Below, piece by piece: positions 37,677 through 47,666 of a DNA stretch of 64,000 bases. The stretch is from the NCBI RefSeq assembly GCF_023380245.1, contig NZ_CP093365.1, positions 62,001-126,000 on the forward strand, in the 5' to 3' direction. Source of the stretch: Bombilactobacillus thymidiniphilus (lineage in GTDB: Bacteria; Bacillota; Bacilli; Lactobacillales; Lactobacillaceae). The position numbers and the translations under genes were made by a program. The notes beneath the pieces were generated by a model, which saw only the letters and a list, made by a program, of their open reading frames with translations, searched no databases and was not told where the DNA came from. The stretch's first letter is position 1; the number at the start of each line of letters is the position of its first letter.

Positions 37677-37685
37677 AATATACCA
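37677..37685 (-). promoter_or_regulatory. Extended -10 promoter of pfkA-pyk
   Basis: The minus strand reads TGGTATATT, an extended -10 element, about 33 bases before the pfkA start. No good -35 hexamer is at the right distance, as is common with extended -10 promoters. Confidence 0.5.
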
Positions 37686-37727
37686 TTATTCAAGAAAAAA
37701 TGCAGATTTTTTCAGTGTTTTTTCCTT

Positions 37728-40700
37728 TTAATGATAAACAAAGTTAGCTTCACCAACTAAGCCTGTCAACGCCTGTTTAAAAGTAACATTATAGTTAATC
37801 CAATTACTTTTTTTCAGTAAAAACTTTTCCGTGCTGGCAGCAAAATAAATAACCACCGGTACATTGCCTGGAAAAGATTGTGCTAATTCTAGTAGGGCAT
37901 TCATTTTTTGCTTATCTTTTTTCTGAAAACGAACATATAATCGCTTTTTTTTAGATGGTACCTTAATATTTTGGGCTAATTGAGCCTGTCTAGCAATATA
38001 TTCTCTTTGCCGGCGCTTATTGAGTTGAGCTTTCAATGCTATCACATAGACTTGATTAGGCTGTAAATTAATTTTTTTATACAAATCAGGGAAAACTGTA
38101 ATCGAATAATCTTGTACACCGTCACTACCCTTTAAAAAAGCCATATTTTTACCAGTTTTGGTGCGAATAGTCTTAATATCTTTGACAAAAAATAATACCT
38201 TTTGTACCGTATCCAATTTAATCGCTGGTGCCAACTTAATTTGTTGCGATTCCACCAAATCTTGGTATTGCGTAACTGGATGTCCTGATAGATAAACACC
38301 CAAAGTTTGATTTTCTTGTTCTAATTTTTCTAAATGACTATAATCTTCTATTCGATTTTGTTTGGGCTTTAACACATCAAATAAAGACAAACTGCCACCT
38401 GCTAGCTTTAAACTTTCCACTAAGTCTTGCACATTTAAGAACAACTGCCGTCGATTAGGATTAAATTGATCTAAACTACCGCTAAAAACTAAAGGCTGCA
38501 GAATTTCTATCTTCAAAAAGCGTTTGTCTAAAGCCGCCAAAAAATTAGTCAAATTATTAAAAGATTGTTCTTGGCGTATAGACACAATATTATCAACCAA
38601 ATCGCGTCGTATTCCTTTAATAAACAGCAATCCCCAACGCAAACCATTTTTAGTAATCGTAAAATTAGCAGCACTATTATTAACATCTGGTGGTAAAATC
38701 TTGATCCGGCGTTGCCGCAATTCTTGCAAGTAAAGATTGATTTTTTGATCATTATGCAAATTAGCATTCAATAAAGCTGTATAAAAAGCTGTAGGATAGT
38801 GAGCTTTAATATAAGCCAATGAATAAGCCAAACGACTGTAAGCTACGGCGTGTGATTTGTTAAAACCATAATTAGCAAATTGCGCAATATAATCATAAAC
38901 TTGTAGAACATTAACTTTTGGATAACCATTCTGCAAAGATTTTACAATAAATTCTTTTTTCTGTGCAGTCATTAGTTTCTTATCTTTTTTAGCCATTGCC
39001 CGCCGTAATAAATCAGCTTGTGCTAAACTAAAACCTGCCATTTGGGCAACCACTTGCATAACTTGCTCTTGATATACCAAAATACCATAGGTAGGTGCCA
39101 AAATAGCTTTTAAAGAATCATCAGGATACGTAATGGGTTCTTGATTACGTTTACGGGCAATAAAATGTGCAATATTTTTCATTGGTCCTGGTCTATACAA
39201 CGCATTAGTTGCCACTACATCTTGAAAACTGTCAGGTTTTAATTGCTGCAAAACATTTTTGATACCGGCAGATTCAAACTGAAAAATTCCATTGGTATCA
39301 CCAGTGCTAAAAATAGCTAATGTTTGAGAATCATCCAAAGGCAAATCTCGCGGATCAAAATCACTTTGAAAATATTTTTTAGTCAAATGCGTAGCAGCTG
39401 CCAAAATAGCTAAATTACGTAAGCCCAAAAAATCAATTTTTAGTAATCCTAAGGCTTCTACATTATTTTTAGTTTGTTGAGTTAATAAAGTTTCTTCACT
39501 GCCCCCTTTTTGCAGAGCAACAACATTCTCCAGTGGCTGAGCACTCAAAACAATTCCCGCAGCATGCGTGGAGAAATGACGTGGTAAACCCTCTATTTGT
39601 AAAGCTGTTTTAAAAATTAGTTGATTTTGTTTGGATTGTTGATATAAATGCTGCAAGGCTGGTGAAGCTTGATAAGCGGTTTTTAAATCAATGCCTAATT
39701 GCTTAGGAATAGCTTTAGACCACCGATTCAATTCATGTTGACTTAGCCCAAATACGCGACCAACATCACGCAAAGATTGCTTAGCAGCGAAAGTGCCGAA
39801 AGTGATAATTTGAGCCATGTGTGCATCGCCATATTTTTGTTGCATATAGTGAACTAAATCATCACGCCGATTGTCGGGAATGTCTAAATCAATATCAGGC
39901 ATATCAACTCTTTCCGGATTTAAAAAGCGTTCAAATAACAAATCATATTTTAAAGGATCAATTTGCGTGATTTGTAGCGCATAACTGACTAAAGATCCCG
40001 CAGCTGATCCACGTCCAGGACCAGTCATAATTTGTAAACGATGTGCTTGTTCAATAACATCCCAAACAATTAAGAAGTAATCGGCATAGCCCATTTGAGC
40101 AATAACTTGTAATTCGTGTTGGGCACGCTTTTGATATGCAGAAGGGATCGTATTTCCTAGCAACTTGTGTAACCCTTGCTCGACTAAACTAGTCAAATAA
40201 GCTATTGAACTCAAGTTTTGCGGTGTTTCAAAATGTGGCAGTTGAGTTCGCTGAAAATTTATTTCAACTTGACATTGTGTTGCTAAAGCTTCGGTATTAG
40301 CTAAAACATCCCCTAATTGCAACGTTTTAATTTGTTGGGACACCTCTGAACTGGAGCGGAATGCAAAATCGCCACTAATATCAGAAGAAGTTATTTTTTC
40401 ACCGGCAGCAATTTGCTGCAATACTTTATGAGCAAAAGCACCATCAGCTTGCAAATAGCGGATATCATCTAAAACTACGCAAGATAATTGCTGTAATTGT
40501 GCTAAACGATAATGCTGCTGTATTTGTGTTGTTGATAAATTACGCAAATCTAAGCCAATATAAAGATCTTTAGTCTTCAATTGTTTTAATATTTGCAAAT
40601 AATTGGTTGCTTTGTTTCCAGAATTGTCTTGCAATAAAGCCGTTAACTCACTATTTTTTCCGGGAATAAGTAGTGCCAAATCATTTAACAAATTCTGGTG

Positions 40701-41033
40701 ATCTACTAAATTAAAACCAGCATCTTGAATCATAATGGCAGAAGACAACTTTAATAAATTATGATAACCCAGCTGATTTTTTGCTAAGACTATTAATTGA
40801 TAATTATGATCATGATCCAATAAGCCAGGAACATCTAACGTCATGCCTAAGATTGGATGCAAACCAGCTTTTTTAGCCAACTTATAAAAATCAATCAAAC
40901 CATAAGTAACATTAACATCAGTCAATGCTAATGAATCATAATTCAAAGCTTTAGCTTGTTGAATTAGTTCAGGCAGTTTAATCGTACTTTGCAGTAAAGA
41001 ATAGCTACTTTTAATTTGTAATTGAACCGTCAT
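37728..41033 (-). CDS. dnaE: DNA polymerase III subunit alpha (DnaE)
   Basis: DnaE is the error-prone or lagging-strand initiating replicative polymerase of Firmicutes, which also carry PolC. The 1101 residues have an N-terminal PHP domain (QIKSSYSLLQST), the polymerase catalytic aspartates in PDIDLDIPDNRRDDL, GRGSAAGSLVSYAL and a C-terminal OB fold. The first PHP motif, which is normally His-x-His, is degenerate here, so the PHP domain probably lacks exonuclease activity. AAGGAG precedes the ATG. It is a single gene pointing away from the DUF2929 gene. Confidence 0.95.
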   Translation of the reverse strand: MTVQLQIKSSYSLLQSTIKLPELIQQAKALNYDSLALTDVNVTYGLIDFYKLAKKAGLHPILGMTLDVPGLLDHDHNYQLIVLAKNQLGYHNLLKLSSAIMIQDAGFNLVDHQNLLNDLALLIPGKNSELTALLQDNSGNKATNYLQILKQLKTKDLYIGLDLRNLSTTQIQQHYRLAQLQQLSCVVLDDIRYLQADGAFAHKVLQQIAAGEKITSSDISGDFAFRSSSEVSQQIKTLQLGDVLANTEALATQCQVEINFQRTQLPHFETPQNLSSIAYLTSLVEQGLHKLLGNTIPSAYQKRAQHELQVIAQMGYADYFLIVWDVIEQAHRLQIMTGPGRGSAAGSLVSYALQITQIDPLKYDLLFERFLNPERVDMPDIDLDIPDNRRDDLVHYMQQKYGDAHMAQIITFGTFAAKQSLRDVGRVFGLSQHELNRWSKAIPKQLGIDLKTAYQASPALQHLYQQSKQNQLIFKTALQIEGLPRHFSTHAAGIVLSAQPLENVVALQKGGSEETLLTQQTKNNVEALGLLKIDFLGLRNLAILAAATHLTKKYFQSDFDPRDLPLDDSQTLAIFSTGDTNGIFQFESAGIKNVLQQLKPDSFQDVVATNALYRPGPMKNIAHFIARKRNQEPITYPDDSLKAILAPTYGILVYQEQVMQVVAQMAGFSLAQADLLRRAMAKKDKKLMTAQKKEFIVKSLQNGYPKVNVLQVYDYIAQFANYGFNKSHAVAYSRLAYSLAYIKAHYPTAFYTALLNANLHNDQKINLYLQELRQRRIKILPPDVNNSAANFTITKNGLRWGLLFIKGIRRDLVDNIVSIRQEQSFNNLTNFLAALDKRFLKIEILQPLVFSGSLDQFNPNRRQLFLNVQDLVESLKLAGGSLSLFDVLKPKQNRIEDYSHLEKLEQENQTLGVYLSGHPVTQYQDLVESQQIKLAPAIKLDTVQKVLFFVKDIKTIRTKTGKNMAFLKGSDGVQDYSITVFPDLYKKINLQPNQVYVIALKAQLNKRRQREYIARQAQLAQNIKVPSKKKRLYVRFQKKDKQKMNALLELAQSFPGNVPVVIYFAASTEKFLLKKSNWINYNVTFKQALTGLVGEANFVYH

Positions 41034-41091
41034 AAAAATCTCCTTCGCTAGTAATAGTTTACAATAGTTTCACATCATTGTTCGAGATTTA

Positions 41092-41100
41092 TGGTAAAAT
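41092..41100 (+). promoter_or_regulatory. Extended -10 promoter of the DUF2929 gene
   Basis: TGGTAAAAT forms an extended -10 element about 28 bases before the ATG at 41128. The region also holds the upstream part of dnaE on the other strand. Confidence 0.5.
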
Positions 41101-41127
41101 GCAACCAGAGAAAGTGAGATGAGGACA

Positions 41128-41319
41128 ATGAAGTATTTAATCACTTTATTTTGGACCGTTGTTTATGGTCAGATCATCGGTTATTTAGGAGCGGCTTTAA
41201 CCAAAACACAGTATAGCGTTAACAATTGCTTAGTTATTTCTCTGATTTTTGGCGTTATTTTCTGTTTACTGGCAGCCATTCTTAACTCTGAAGCAAAAGA
41301 CACAAAAAAGAGCAACTAA
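41128..41319 (+). CDS. Small DUF2929 membrane protein (YjzD-like)
   Basis: This 63-residue protein has two hydrophobic helices (YLITLFWTVVYGQIIGYLG and VISLIFGVIFCLLAAIL) and a charged C-terminal tail, as in DUF2929. The function is unknown. The ATG at 41128 is preferred because GTGAG lies nine bases before it and homologues start MKYI; an ATG at 41119 in the same frame adds three residues. It points away from dnaE, a common pairing. Confidence 0.8.
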   Translation: MKYLITLFWTVVYGQIIGYLGAALTKTQYSVNNCLVISLIFGVIFCLLAAILNSEAKDTKKSN

Positions 41320-41332
41320 TTTATAAATACTG

Positions 41333-41352
41333 CAAAAGTTTGCTAACTTTTG
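41333..41352 (+). terminator. Possible hairpin after the DUF2929 gene
   Basis: A perfect 8-bp inverted repeat CAAAAGTT / AACTTTTG with a four-base loop follows the gene by 13 bases. The T-run is poor and displaced, so termination is uncertain. Confidence 0.4.
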
Positions 41353-41402
41353 TTATGTAATTTAATTAGGTACTCTTTTTTTGTTTTTTCTATTTTAAAA
41401 AA

Positions 41403-41432
41403 TAAAAAAGACAGTTTAGCCAAAAACTGTCT
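41403..41432 (-). terminator. Intrinsic terminator after rpmF
   Basis: On the minus strand GACAGTTT pairs with AAACTGTC and is followed by TTTTTTATTTTTT. It lies 14 bases after the L32 stop. Confidence 0.9.
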
Positions 41433-41445
41433 TCACATTAAATAT

Positions 41446-41628
41446 TTAATTTTCTTGATCAGTAGCTACCACTTGTTTACCTTTGTAATATCCTTTAGGT
41501 GAAACGTGGTGGCCCATCCGATATTCACCAGTTGTAGCATCAAATTGAATATTTGGTTGGCTCAACTTGATGTGTCCACGACGTTGACGTTTCTTTTGCT
41601 TGGAAGTTTTTCTTGCTGGAACTGCCAT
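41446..41628 (-). CDS. rpmF: 50S ribosomal protein L32
   Basis: The 60-residue basic protein starts [19 protein letters not shown], the L32 signature, and continues with the [20 protein letters not shown] segment. The zinc-binding cysteines of the C+ form are absent, so this is the zinc-free variant. GGAGAATCATTAAAT precedes the ATG. It has its own terminator. Confidence 0.96.
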   Translation of the reverse strand: MAVPARKTSKQKKRQRRGHIKLSQPNIQFDATTGEYRMGHHVSPKGYYKGKQVVATDQEN

Positions 41629-41751
41629 ATTTAATGATTCTCCTTTTCGCTAAACTTGCTTCTACAAATACTATTATTTTAGATAACATTCGTAAGTACT
41701 TTTCTATGTTACTATCATTTTGCCAAGAGAGCAAGGCATTTAGCTAATTTT

Positions 41752-42558
41752 TTATTTTTTATCGCCAATTTTCATTGTAATTAGATCCCCAAAATGAGGA
41801 AACATCTTATATAAAATGCTACCAAATTGCATAATTGAAGGCTGATTCAATTCCCGAACAGGACGACCAATACAAGCAATAATCTCATTTGCTAATTTTT
41901 GTGGATCTAAAATAATTTGACCCACATTTTGCAAATATTTCCCAGTATGATCTGCTATTTTGAAAAAATCTGTAGCTACAGGTCCAGGATTTACTGTTGT
42001 AACTTGAACATCAAAGGGTCTCAACTCCAAACGTAAGCTATCCGAAAATGCGATCACCGCCGCCTTACTAGCAGAATAAATCGCTGATTTAGGCGTAGCA
42101 ATTTTTCCTGCCATGGAACCAATATTGATGATCTGTCCTAAACATTGCTCCATCATCAGCTGTGCTGTAAAACGAGTCATTAACATCGTCCCTAGAACAT
42201 TTACCTTAAAAATCTTATTCCACAGCGAATAATCAGTTTCAACAAAATTAGTAAAATCACCAAAACCTGCCGCATTAATTAGCACTTCGATATGCTGATA
42301 TTTAGCTTTAATCTCTGCAATTGTGGCTTCAACGCGTTTAGCAATACTGACATCTAAAACATAAACATCAACAAAACCAGATGTTAGTGCTTGACACTGC
42401 TTTTGCAGTTGCAATAATTGTTCTTGGCGCCGAGCAACCAAAATTAAGTTAGCATTCTTAGTAGCCAACTGCAAAGCTAATTGCCGACCAATACCGGATG
42501 AAGCGCCCGTAATTATAATATTTTGACTTTGAATATGCTTTAAAGCAGAAATATTCAT
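41752..42558 (-). CDS. Short-chain dehydrogenase/reductase (YqjQ/DltE-like)
   Basis: It is a classical SDR oxidoreductase: cofactor motif ITGASSGIGRQLA, NAAGFGDF, the catalytic tyrosine and lysine in YSASKAA and the serine in INIGSMAG. The arginine in LVARRQEQL suggests NADP(H). The substrate is unknown. It follows rnz by 5 bases, the same pairing as yqjQ next to rnz in bacilli. AGGAGTAATACTA precedes the ATG. Confidence 0.9.
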   Translation of the reverse strand: MNISALKHIQSQNIIITGASSGIGRQLALQLATKNANLILVARRQEQLLQLQKQCQALTSGFVDVYVLDVSIAKRVEATIAEIKAKYQHIEVLINAAGFGDFTNFVETDYSLWNKIFKVNVLGTMLMTRFTAQLMMEQCLGQIINIGSMAGKIATPKSAIYSASKAAVIAFSDSLRLELRPFDVQVTTVNPGPVATDFFKIADHTGKYLQNVGQIILDPQKLANEIIACIGRPVRELNQPSIMQFGSILYKMFPHFGDLITMKIGDKK

Positions 42559-42563
42559 TAGTA

Positions 42564-43499
42564 TTACTCCTGTTTTCTAAATTTAACTTCAAAATGATCA
42601 AAATCTTTCACTACATAAGAATTAGCGAAAATTTGGCATGCCCCATTCAATAGTTCATAAAATTTCTTACCCACATATCGTGCAGAAATATGCGTCAATA
42701 ATAATTGCTGTACTTGAGCTTTTTTAGCAATCTGTGCAGCTTGAGCACTAGTAGAATGATAGTGTCGATAAGCCATCTTACCTTCATTACTAGCCAACGT
42801 ACTCTCATGCACTAACACATCAGCATTTTGTGCCAAACGAATGCTTTCTTTGGTGTAACGCGTATCACCTAGAATAGTAACAATCCTTCCTGGTTGGCTA
42901 GGACCGATGAAGTCCTTACCGTCTAAACTGGTTCCGTCAGCGAGCTCAACTACTTCACCACGCTTAATTTGACCCCAAATAGGTCCATTAGGAATTTGAT
43001 ACTGTTGCAATTTATCAACCAACAAAGCACCCACATGTGGCTTTTCTTCAATACGATATCCGTAGCACACAATTCGATGATCTAATAAACCACAAGTCAC
43101 CTTAAAAGAATCATCTTCAAAAACAACTCCAGGTTGCTTAATTTCCACGTAATTAATTCTATAGCTTAAATGACTGTCAGAAAGTTCTAAAGTAGTTTGG
43201 ACAAATTTTTTAATTCCTGGCGGACCATAAATAGTTAACGGCTGTTCACCGCCTTGAAAAGAACGTGATGACAAAAGACCAGGCAATCCAAAAATATGAT
43301 CACCATGTAAATGAGTAATAAATATTTTATTAATTTTACGTGGTCGAATAGTTGTTGACAAAATCTGCTGCTGTGTACCTTCCCCCGCATCAAATAGCCA
43401 AATTTCGTTACGCTCATTCAATAACTTGAGCGCAACACTAGATAAATTACGTCCCTTGGATGGCACACCTGAGCCAGTTCCTAAAAATTCTAATTCCAT
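42564..43499 (-). CDS. rnz: Ribonuclease Z
   Basis: RNase Z trims the 3' end of precursor tRNAs that lack an encoded CCA. The metallo-beta-lactamase motif [15 protein letters not shown] supplies the zinc ligands; [13 protein letters not shown] and the late LLTHISARY are further family blocks. The 311-residue length is normal. GGAAGATAAGT precedes the ATG. Confidence 0.96.
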   Translation of the reverse strand: MELEFLGTGSGVPSKGRNLSSVALKLLNERNEIWLFDAGEGTQQQILSTTIRPRKINKIFITHLHGDHIFGLPGLLSSRSFQGGEQPLTIYGPPGIKKFVQTTLELSDSHLSYRINYVEIKQPGVVFEDDSFKVTCGLLDHRIVCYGYRIEEKPHVGALLVDKLQQYQIPNGPIWGQIKRGEVVELADGTSLDGKDFIGPSQPGRIVTILGDTRYTKESIRLAQNADVLVHESTLASNEGKMAYRHYHSTSAQAAQIAKKAQVQQLLLTHISARYVGKKFYELLNGACQIFANSYVVKDFDHFEVKFRKQE

Positions 43500-43515
43500 A
43501 CTTATCTTCCAATTT

Positions 43516-45426
43516 CTAATATTTTGTCCACTTTAAAATTTTCTGTGCCACAAAAGTACTATATTGACGAGCACCACTAGGATTAGGATGAACTTGATCA
43601 CCATAAAACCAACTATCGTGGTTAGCACAATAATCATACCAATCAATAATTTTTAAATTACGATATTTAGCAGCTTGTTTTTGCAATACATCATTCACTG
43701 GATGCTCCCATGATCTAGTAGGAACATGAACATTAATCCAAAACACTTGGCGCTTCGCACCAGCAATGCTCATAACTTGTTGTACCTGTTCTGGGCTAAC
43801 TGGACCATTAGTACCCATTCCAACAACTAGTGTATGTGGTAATTTATTTTGAGTTTGATAATTTTGTAATAATTCTAATGCTTTATCAACATTTCTACTC
43901 ACATCAGCATCAATGACCATCTGCGGGAAAATTTTTCGCAAATCAGCTGACCCGTCAACCATTACTGAATCACCAATCGCTAAAGCTGGCAAGTCTTGTC
44001 CACGCTGTAAATCAAATTGGGACAAGCCAAGTTGTTGATATTCTTTATTGACAGGATGTTTTTTAGTCATTTTTTTCCAGTGTGCCACTTGTTTTGGATC
44101 ATGTCTTTGTTCACCAGATTGCTGCTTTTGTTGCAGTAATTTCTTATTGTGACTCTGATTTTGTTTACTATTAATATTGATTTTTCGAGCTAATTCATTA
44201 TGACTAGTAGAATCAGTTTTTTTATCGGTTCCGGCAGTCACTAACCCAGCCGAACCAACAATAACGATCAGGCAAACAATTAATGATACGCACCCATTAG
44301 CCAACTGTCTATACTTGGTGCCAGTCTTAACAAATAAATGGTGCCAATCTAATTTAGCCAACGGGCGCTCTACTAAATAATAAGAGAGATAGCTAACCAA
44401 AAAAATTAATACAATTTCCAATATTGGGTACAAAAAACGGTGATCTGCAATATTAGTAATTTTAGACTCAAAAAAAATCATGACTGGAAATTGATACAAA
44501 TACAATCCATAACTAATCTTACCAATTTCATCAAAAACCGGATTCGTTAACGCTTTGTTCCAAAAAGAATCTGGATGAGCAATTACCCCCGCAAGTATTG
44601 CTACCGCTATAGAAAACAATAACATTCCGCCACGATAAGTAAAAGCCTGCGTATCTTTTAAACGCAAAATGCAATAAATCAATACTACAAAACTCAAAGT
44701 ACCCGTCAAATTAAGCCAAACACGTTGATTTTTACCGGACTTTTTATACACCACATCTGTTGACCAAAAAAAGGCTAACAAACAACCAATCATAATTGAG
44801 AACAAGCGCGTATCGGTACCATAATAAATCCGACTAGGATCAACATTAGGTTGGTATAAAAATGCCATTAATCCGACTGACACAGTCGTTAGTAATAATG
44901 TTATTGTTATAACTGTTTTTTTAGAAAATTTCTTCAGCAAAAAAATTAAAATTATTGGCCAAAAAAAATAGAATTGCCCTTGAATTGACAAAGACCACAT
45001 ATGTGTAAACGGTGATTCATTATTGGCAAATCTTTCAAAATAAGACTGCCCATGATTAATCTGCCAAAAATTATAAATATTACAAATATTAGTTACAAAA
45101 ATAGCTCGTAAATTATGCAATAAATTGCGTTGAAACAAAACAATATACGCACTGGCACTAAACAACATCAATAATAAGCCTGGATACAGTCGTTGTACTC
45201 GTTTACGATAATAACCCCAAAGATCAAAAACACGTCGCCTTTTTAAAGAACGTAAAATCTGATCTGTTATTAAATAACCTGTTAAAACAAAAAAGATCGG
45301 TACTCCTAAATAACCGCCGGCAAATATTTCCGGATTAATATGATATAAAATAACCCCAATAACCCCTAAAGTTCTAAGGCCATTGAACCCTGTAATAAAG
45401 GGTCTATGTTGTTGAACCTTCTCCAT
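43516..45426 (-). CDS. OatA-like acyltransferase (AT3 membrane domain plus SGNH domain)
   Basis: It resembles peptidoglycan O-acetyltransferase OatA, which gives lysozyme resistance. About ten or eleven membrane helices of the acyltransferase-3 family occupy residues 1-400 ([17 protein letters not shown], then [10 protein letters not shown]). A linker leads to an extracellular SGNH esterase-like domain: nucleophile in [19 protein letters not shown] and [10 protein letters not shown] with Asp and His. The 636 residues fit. GGGGATTG precedes the ATG. The acceptor (peptidoglycan versus another polymer) is inferred from the family. Confidence 0.88.
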   Translation of the reverse strand: MEKVQQHRPFITGFNGLRTLGVIGVILYHINPEIFAGGYLGVPIFFVLTGYLITDQILRSLKRRRVFDLWGYYRKRVQRLYPGLLLMLFSASAYIVLFQRNLLHNLRAIFVTNICNIYNFWQINHGQSYFERFANNESPFTHMWSLSIQGQFYFFWPIILIFLLKKFSKKTVITITLLLTTVSVGLMAFLYQPNVDPSRIYYGTDTRLFSIMIGCLLAFFWSTDVVYKKSGKNQRVWLNLTGTLSFVVLIYCILRLKDTQAFTYRGGMLLFSIAVAILAGVIAHPDSFWNKALTNPVFDEIGKISYGLYLYQFPVMIFFESKITNIADHRFLYPILEIVLIFLVSYLSYYLVERPLAKLDWHHLFVKTGTKYRQLANGCVSLIVCLIVIVGSAGLVTAGTDKKTDSTSHNELARKININSKQNQSHNKKLLQQKQQSGEQRHDPKQVAHWKKMTKKHPVNKEYQQLGLSQFDLQRGQDLPALAIGDSVMVDGSADLRKIFPQMVIDADVSRNVDKALELLQNYQTQNKLPHTLVVGMGTNGPVSPEQVQQVMSIAGAKRQVFWINVHVPTRSWEHPVNDVLQKQAAKYRNLKIIDWYDYCANHDSWFYGDQVHPNPSGARQYSTFVAQKILKWTKY

Positions 45427-45452
45427 TCAAACAATCCCCACTTCAAAATTGA

Positions 45453-46736
45453 TTACATAAATTCAAACTCAAATTCGTCAATAACGACAGTGTCGCCATT
45501 TTTAGCGCCAGCTTTCACTAAAGCTTCATCAACACCCAAATTCTTTAATCTACGAGCAAAACGCATCACACCATCTTGATAATTCAAATTACTGCGTTGC
45601 AGTAAAGAACTGACTGACTCACTAATCACTTCAAATGAACCATCATCTAGGCGCTTAATTTGAATAGTAGCTTTTTGATCTTGATAACGATAAACTTTTT
45701 CTTCTTCAACATCTTCTATCGGTACAACTGGTGTTTTCGGAGTATCTTGCAACAATTTAGCAGCTTCTCGTAATAATTTGGTAACACCAGCATGTGTCAC
45801 ACCCGAAATTTCATAAACTTCATCATCAGCTAATTGCAATTGCTTTTTAAAGTCAGCTAAACGATCTTTAGAACCAGGTAAATCCATTTTAGTAGCAACA
45901 ATAATTTGCGGACGTTGCAAGATTTGGGGGTCATAACTATCTAATTCTTGCAAAATTTGTTGATAATCCGACACTGGATCACGACCATTATTTGGGTCCA
46001 TATCCACCAAGTGCAAAATAACCCGCGTTCTTTCAACGTGACGTAAAAATTGAAAACCTAATCCGACTCCTTCAGAAGCACCAGCAATTAACCCTGGTAA
46101 ATCTGCCAACACAAAATCTTGACCGTCAGCCAACTGCACCATTCCTAAATTAGGTTTTAAGGTAGTAAAATGATACGCTGCAATTTTTGGCTTAGCCGAA
46201 GTGGCTACTGACAACAAAGTTGACTTACCTACTGAAGGAAAACCTACTAGACCAACATCAGCAAGCACCCGCAATTCCAACTGTAATTGCCTTTCTTGAC
46301 CCAATGTACCATTTTCAGCAATCTCGGGAGCCGTGTTACGCGCTGTTGCAAAATGAATATTTCCCCGACCACCATGACCGCCCTTGGCAACCAGCAATTC
46401 TTGACCATCAGTTGTTAAATCACCGATAACTTTATCTGTAGCTAGATCTTTAACGATTGTTCCAGGAGGAACACTAATATAGACATCCTTCGCATTAGCA
46501 CCATGCATTGCCTTAGTCATGCCTTGACCACCGGCATCTGCTTTAAAATTGTGCTGATAACGAAAATCCATCAATGTTCGCAAACCGGAATCAACTTTTA
46601 AAATTATATTGCCACCGTCACCGCCGTCACCGCCATAAGGACCACCTTTAGCAACGTACTTTTCATGACGGAAAGCAACTGCACCGTTTCCACCTGCACC
46701 TGCTTTAACTAAAATTTTGACATTATCTACAAACAT
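45453..46736 (-). CDS. obgE: GTPase ObgE/CgtA
   Basis: Obg is an essential GTPase linking ribosome assembly and stress responses. The glycine-rich Obg fold ([27 protein letters not shown]) is followed by the G domain ([31 protein letters not shown]) and a C-terminal OCT domain of about 90 residues. The ATG at 46734-46736 follows TTGGAGGTACAC; the longer frame from 46751 starts inside that site. Confidence 0.96.
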   Translation of the reverse strand: MFVDNVKILVKAGAGGNGAVAFRHEKYVAKGGPYGGDGGDGGNIILKVDSGLRTLMDFRYQHNFKADAGGQGMTKAMHGANAKDVYISVPPGTIVKDLATDKVIGDLTTDGQELLVAKGGHGGRGNIHFATARNTAPEIAENGTLGQERQLQLELRVLADVGLVGFPSVGKSTLLSVATSAKPKIAAYHFTTLKPNLGMVQLADGQDFVLADLPGLIAGASEGVGLGFQFLRHVERTRVILHLVDMDPNNGRDPVSDYQQILQELDSYDPQILQRPQIIVATKMDLPGSKDRLADFKKQLQLADDEVYEISGVTHAGVTKLLREAAKLLQDTPKTPVVPIEDVEEEKVYRYQDQKATIQIKRLDDGSFEVISESVSSLLQRSNLNYQDGVMRFARRLKNLGVDEALVKAGAKNGDTVVIDEFEFEFM

Positions 46737-46834
46737 GTGTACCTCCAACAAACGTTATCAAATAGTAATTTTACCATATGTGCTACATAAAAGTGACTTA
46801 ATATCTCAACAACTTCAAGGAAAATAAAATTATC

Positions 46835-46870
46835 TTGAATTATTTTGAATGATTATGATTGATTTTGAAA
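46835..46870 (+). promoter_or_regulatory. Four helically phased repeats before fruR, likely operator
   Basis: TTGAAT (46835), TTGAAT (46845), ATGATT (46855) and TTGAAA (46865) recur with an exact 10-base period, each with a TGA core. The array overlaps the -35 region of the fruR promoter. This is the expected place for FruR or another DeoR-family repressor to bind; the binding protein is inferred. Confidence 0.5.
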
Positions 46871-46886
46871 AAAAATACTGTATCAT
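46859..46886 (+). promoter_or_regulatory. Probable promoter of fruR-fruK-fruA
   Basis: TTGATT (46859-46864) and TATCAT (46881-46886) are 16 bases apart. Transcription would begin about 15 bases before the fruR start. An alternative pair, TTGAAA with TTGATA at 17 bases, is weaker. Confidence 0.55.
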
Positions 46887-46907
46887 ATTGATAGGGGTGA
46901 GATGTAA

Positions 46908-47666
46908 GTGATTACAGAGAGACGTCACCAATTGATTTTAAAGCAAATCAATCAACAACATGTCGTCAGTATTAAAGACTTGATTCAAATAACTGGTGCA
47001 TCAGAATCCACTGTCCGCCGTGATTTATGTGATCTAGAAAAACAGCATTATTTAACACGTGTTCACGGTGGAGCTAAAGAAAATAATACTTCCCTGTTAG
47101 AAGAGCCTAAAGTAGCTTTTAAAGCACAAATCAAGCGCACTGCTAAGCGCTTAATTGCGCAAAAAGCCGCTGCTCTCGTTAAAGATGGTGAAGTTATTTT
47201 TATTGATTCTGGCACAACTACTAAAGTTATGATTCCTTATTTGCAAAAGCGTAAAGATTTGTTGGTTTTGACTAATAGTGTGGATAACGCTACATTATTA
47301 GCTGATCAACAGATTAATACTATTATGCTTGGCGGAAATCTTCGCATTTCAACTAAAGCTGTGGTTGGACAAGCAGTTACTAATTATCTGGCTAATTGCC
47401 ATTTAGACCGTGCGTTTTTGGGTACAAATGGCTTTGATATTCAACACGGGTTTACCACGCCAGATTTGGAAGAATCGTTAGTTAAAAAGGCTGCTCTTAA
47501 TAACTCTAGTTATGCTTATATTCTCACGGATAGTTCCAAATATCAGCAAATTAGGTTTAGTAAATTTGCTGACTTGAACCAAGCGCAAATCATTACCGAA
47601 CATTTACCTGTTGATATAGCAACAAAACTTGCTGCATATACTAAATTACTGGAGGTTACTAAATGA
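46908..47666 (+). CDS. fruR: DeoR-family transcriptional regulator FruR
   Basis: FruR represses the fructose operon until fructose-1-phosphate accumulates. The N-terminal helix-turn-helix RRHQLILKQINQ ... ESTVRRDLCDLEKQHYL and the sugar-phosphate sensor domain (IFIDSGTTTKVMIPYL) are characteristic, and 252 residues is usual. The start is GTG with GGGGTGAG. Its stop overlaps the fruK start (ATGA), so the three fru genes form one operon. Phased repeats upstream suggest autoregulation. Confidence 0.92.
   Translation: MITERRHQLILKQINQQHVVSIKDLIQITGASESTVRRDLCDLEKQHYLTRVHGGAKENNTSLLEEPKVAFKAQIKRTAKRLIAQKAAALVKDGEVIFIDSGTTTKVMIPYLQKRKDLLVLTNSVDNATLLADQQINTIMLGGNLRISTKAVVGQAVTNYLANCHLDRAFLGTNGFDIQHGFTTPDLEESLVKKAALNNSSYAYILTDSSKYQQIRFSKFADLNQAQIITEHLPVDIATKLAAYTKLLEVTK

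Noticed and set aside
41540-41734. 64-residue frame over the L32 gene
   Set aside because: It overlaps rpmF in another phase on the same strand, includes its promoter region and has no ribosome-binding site.
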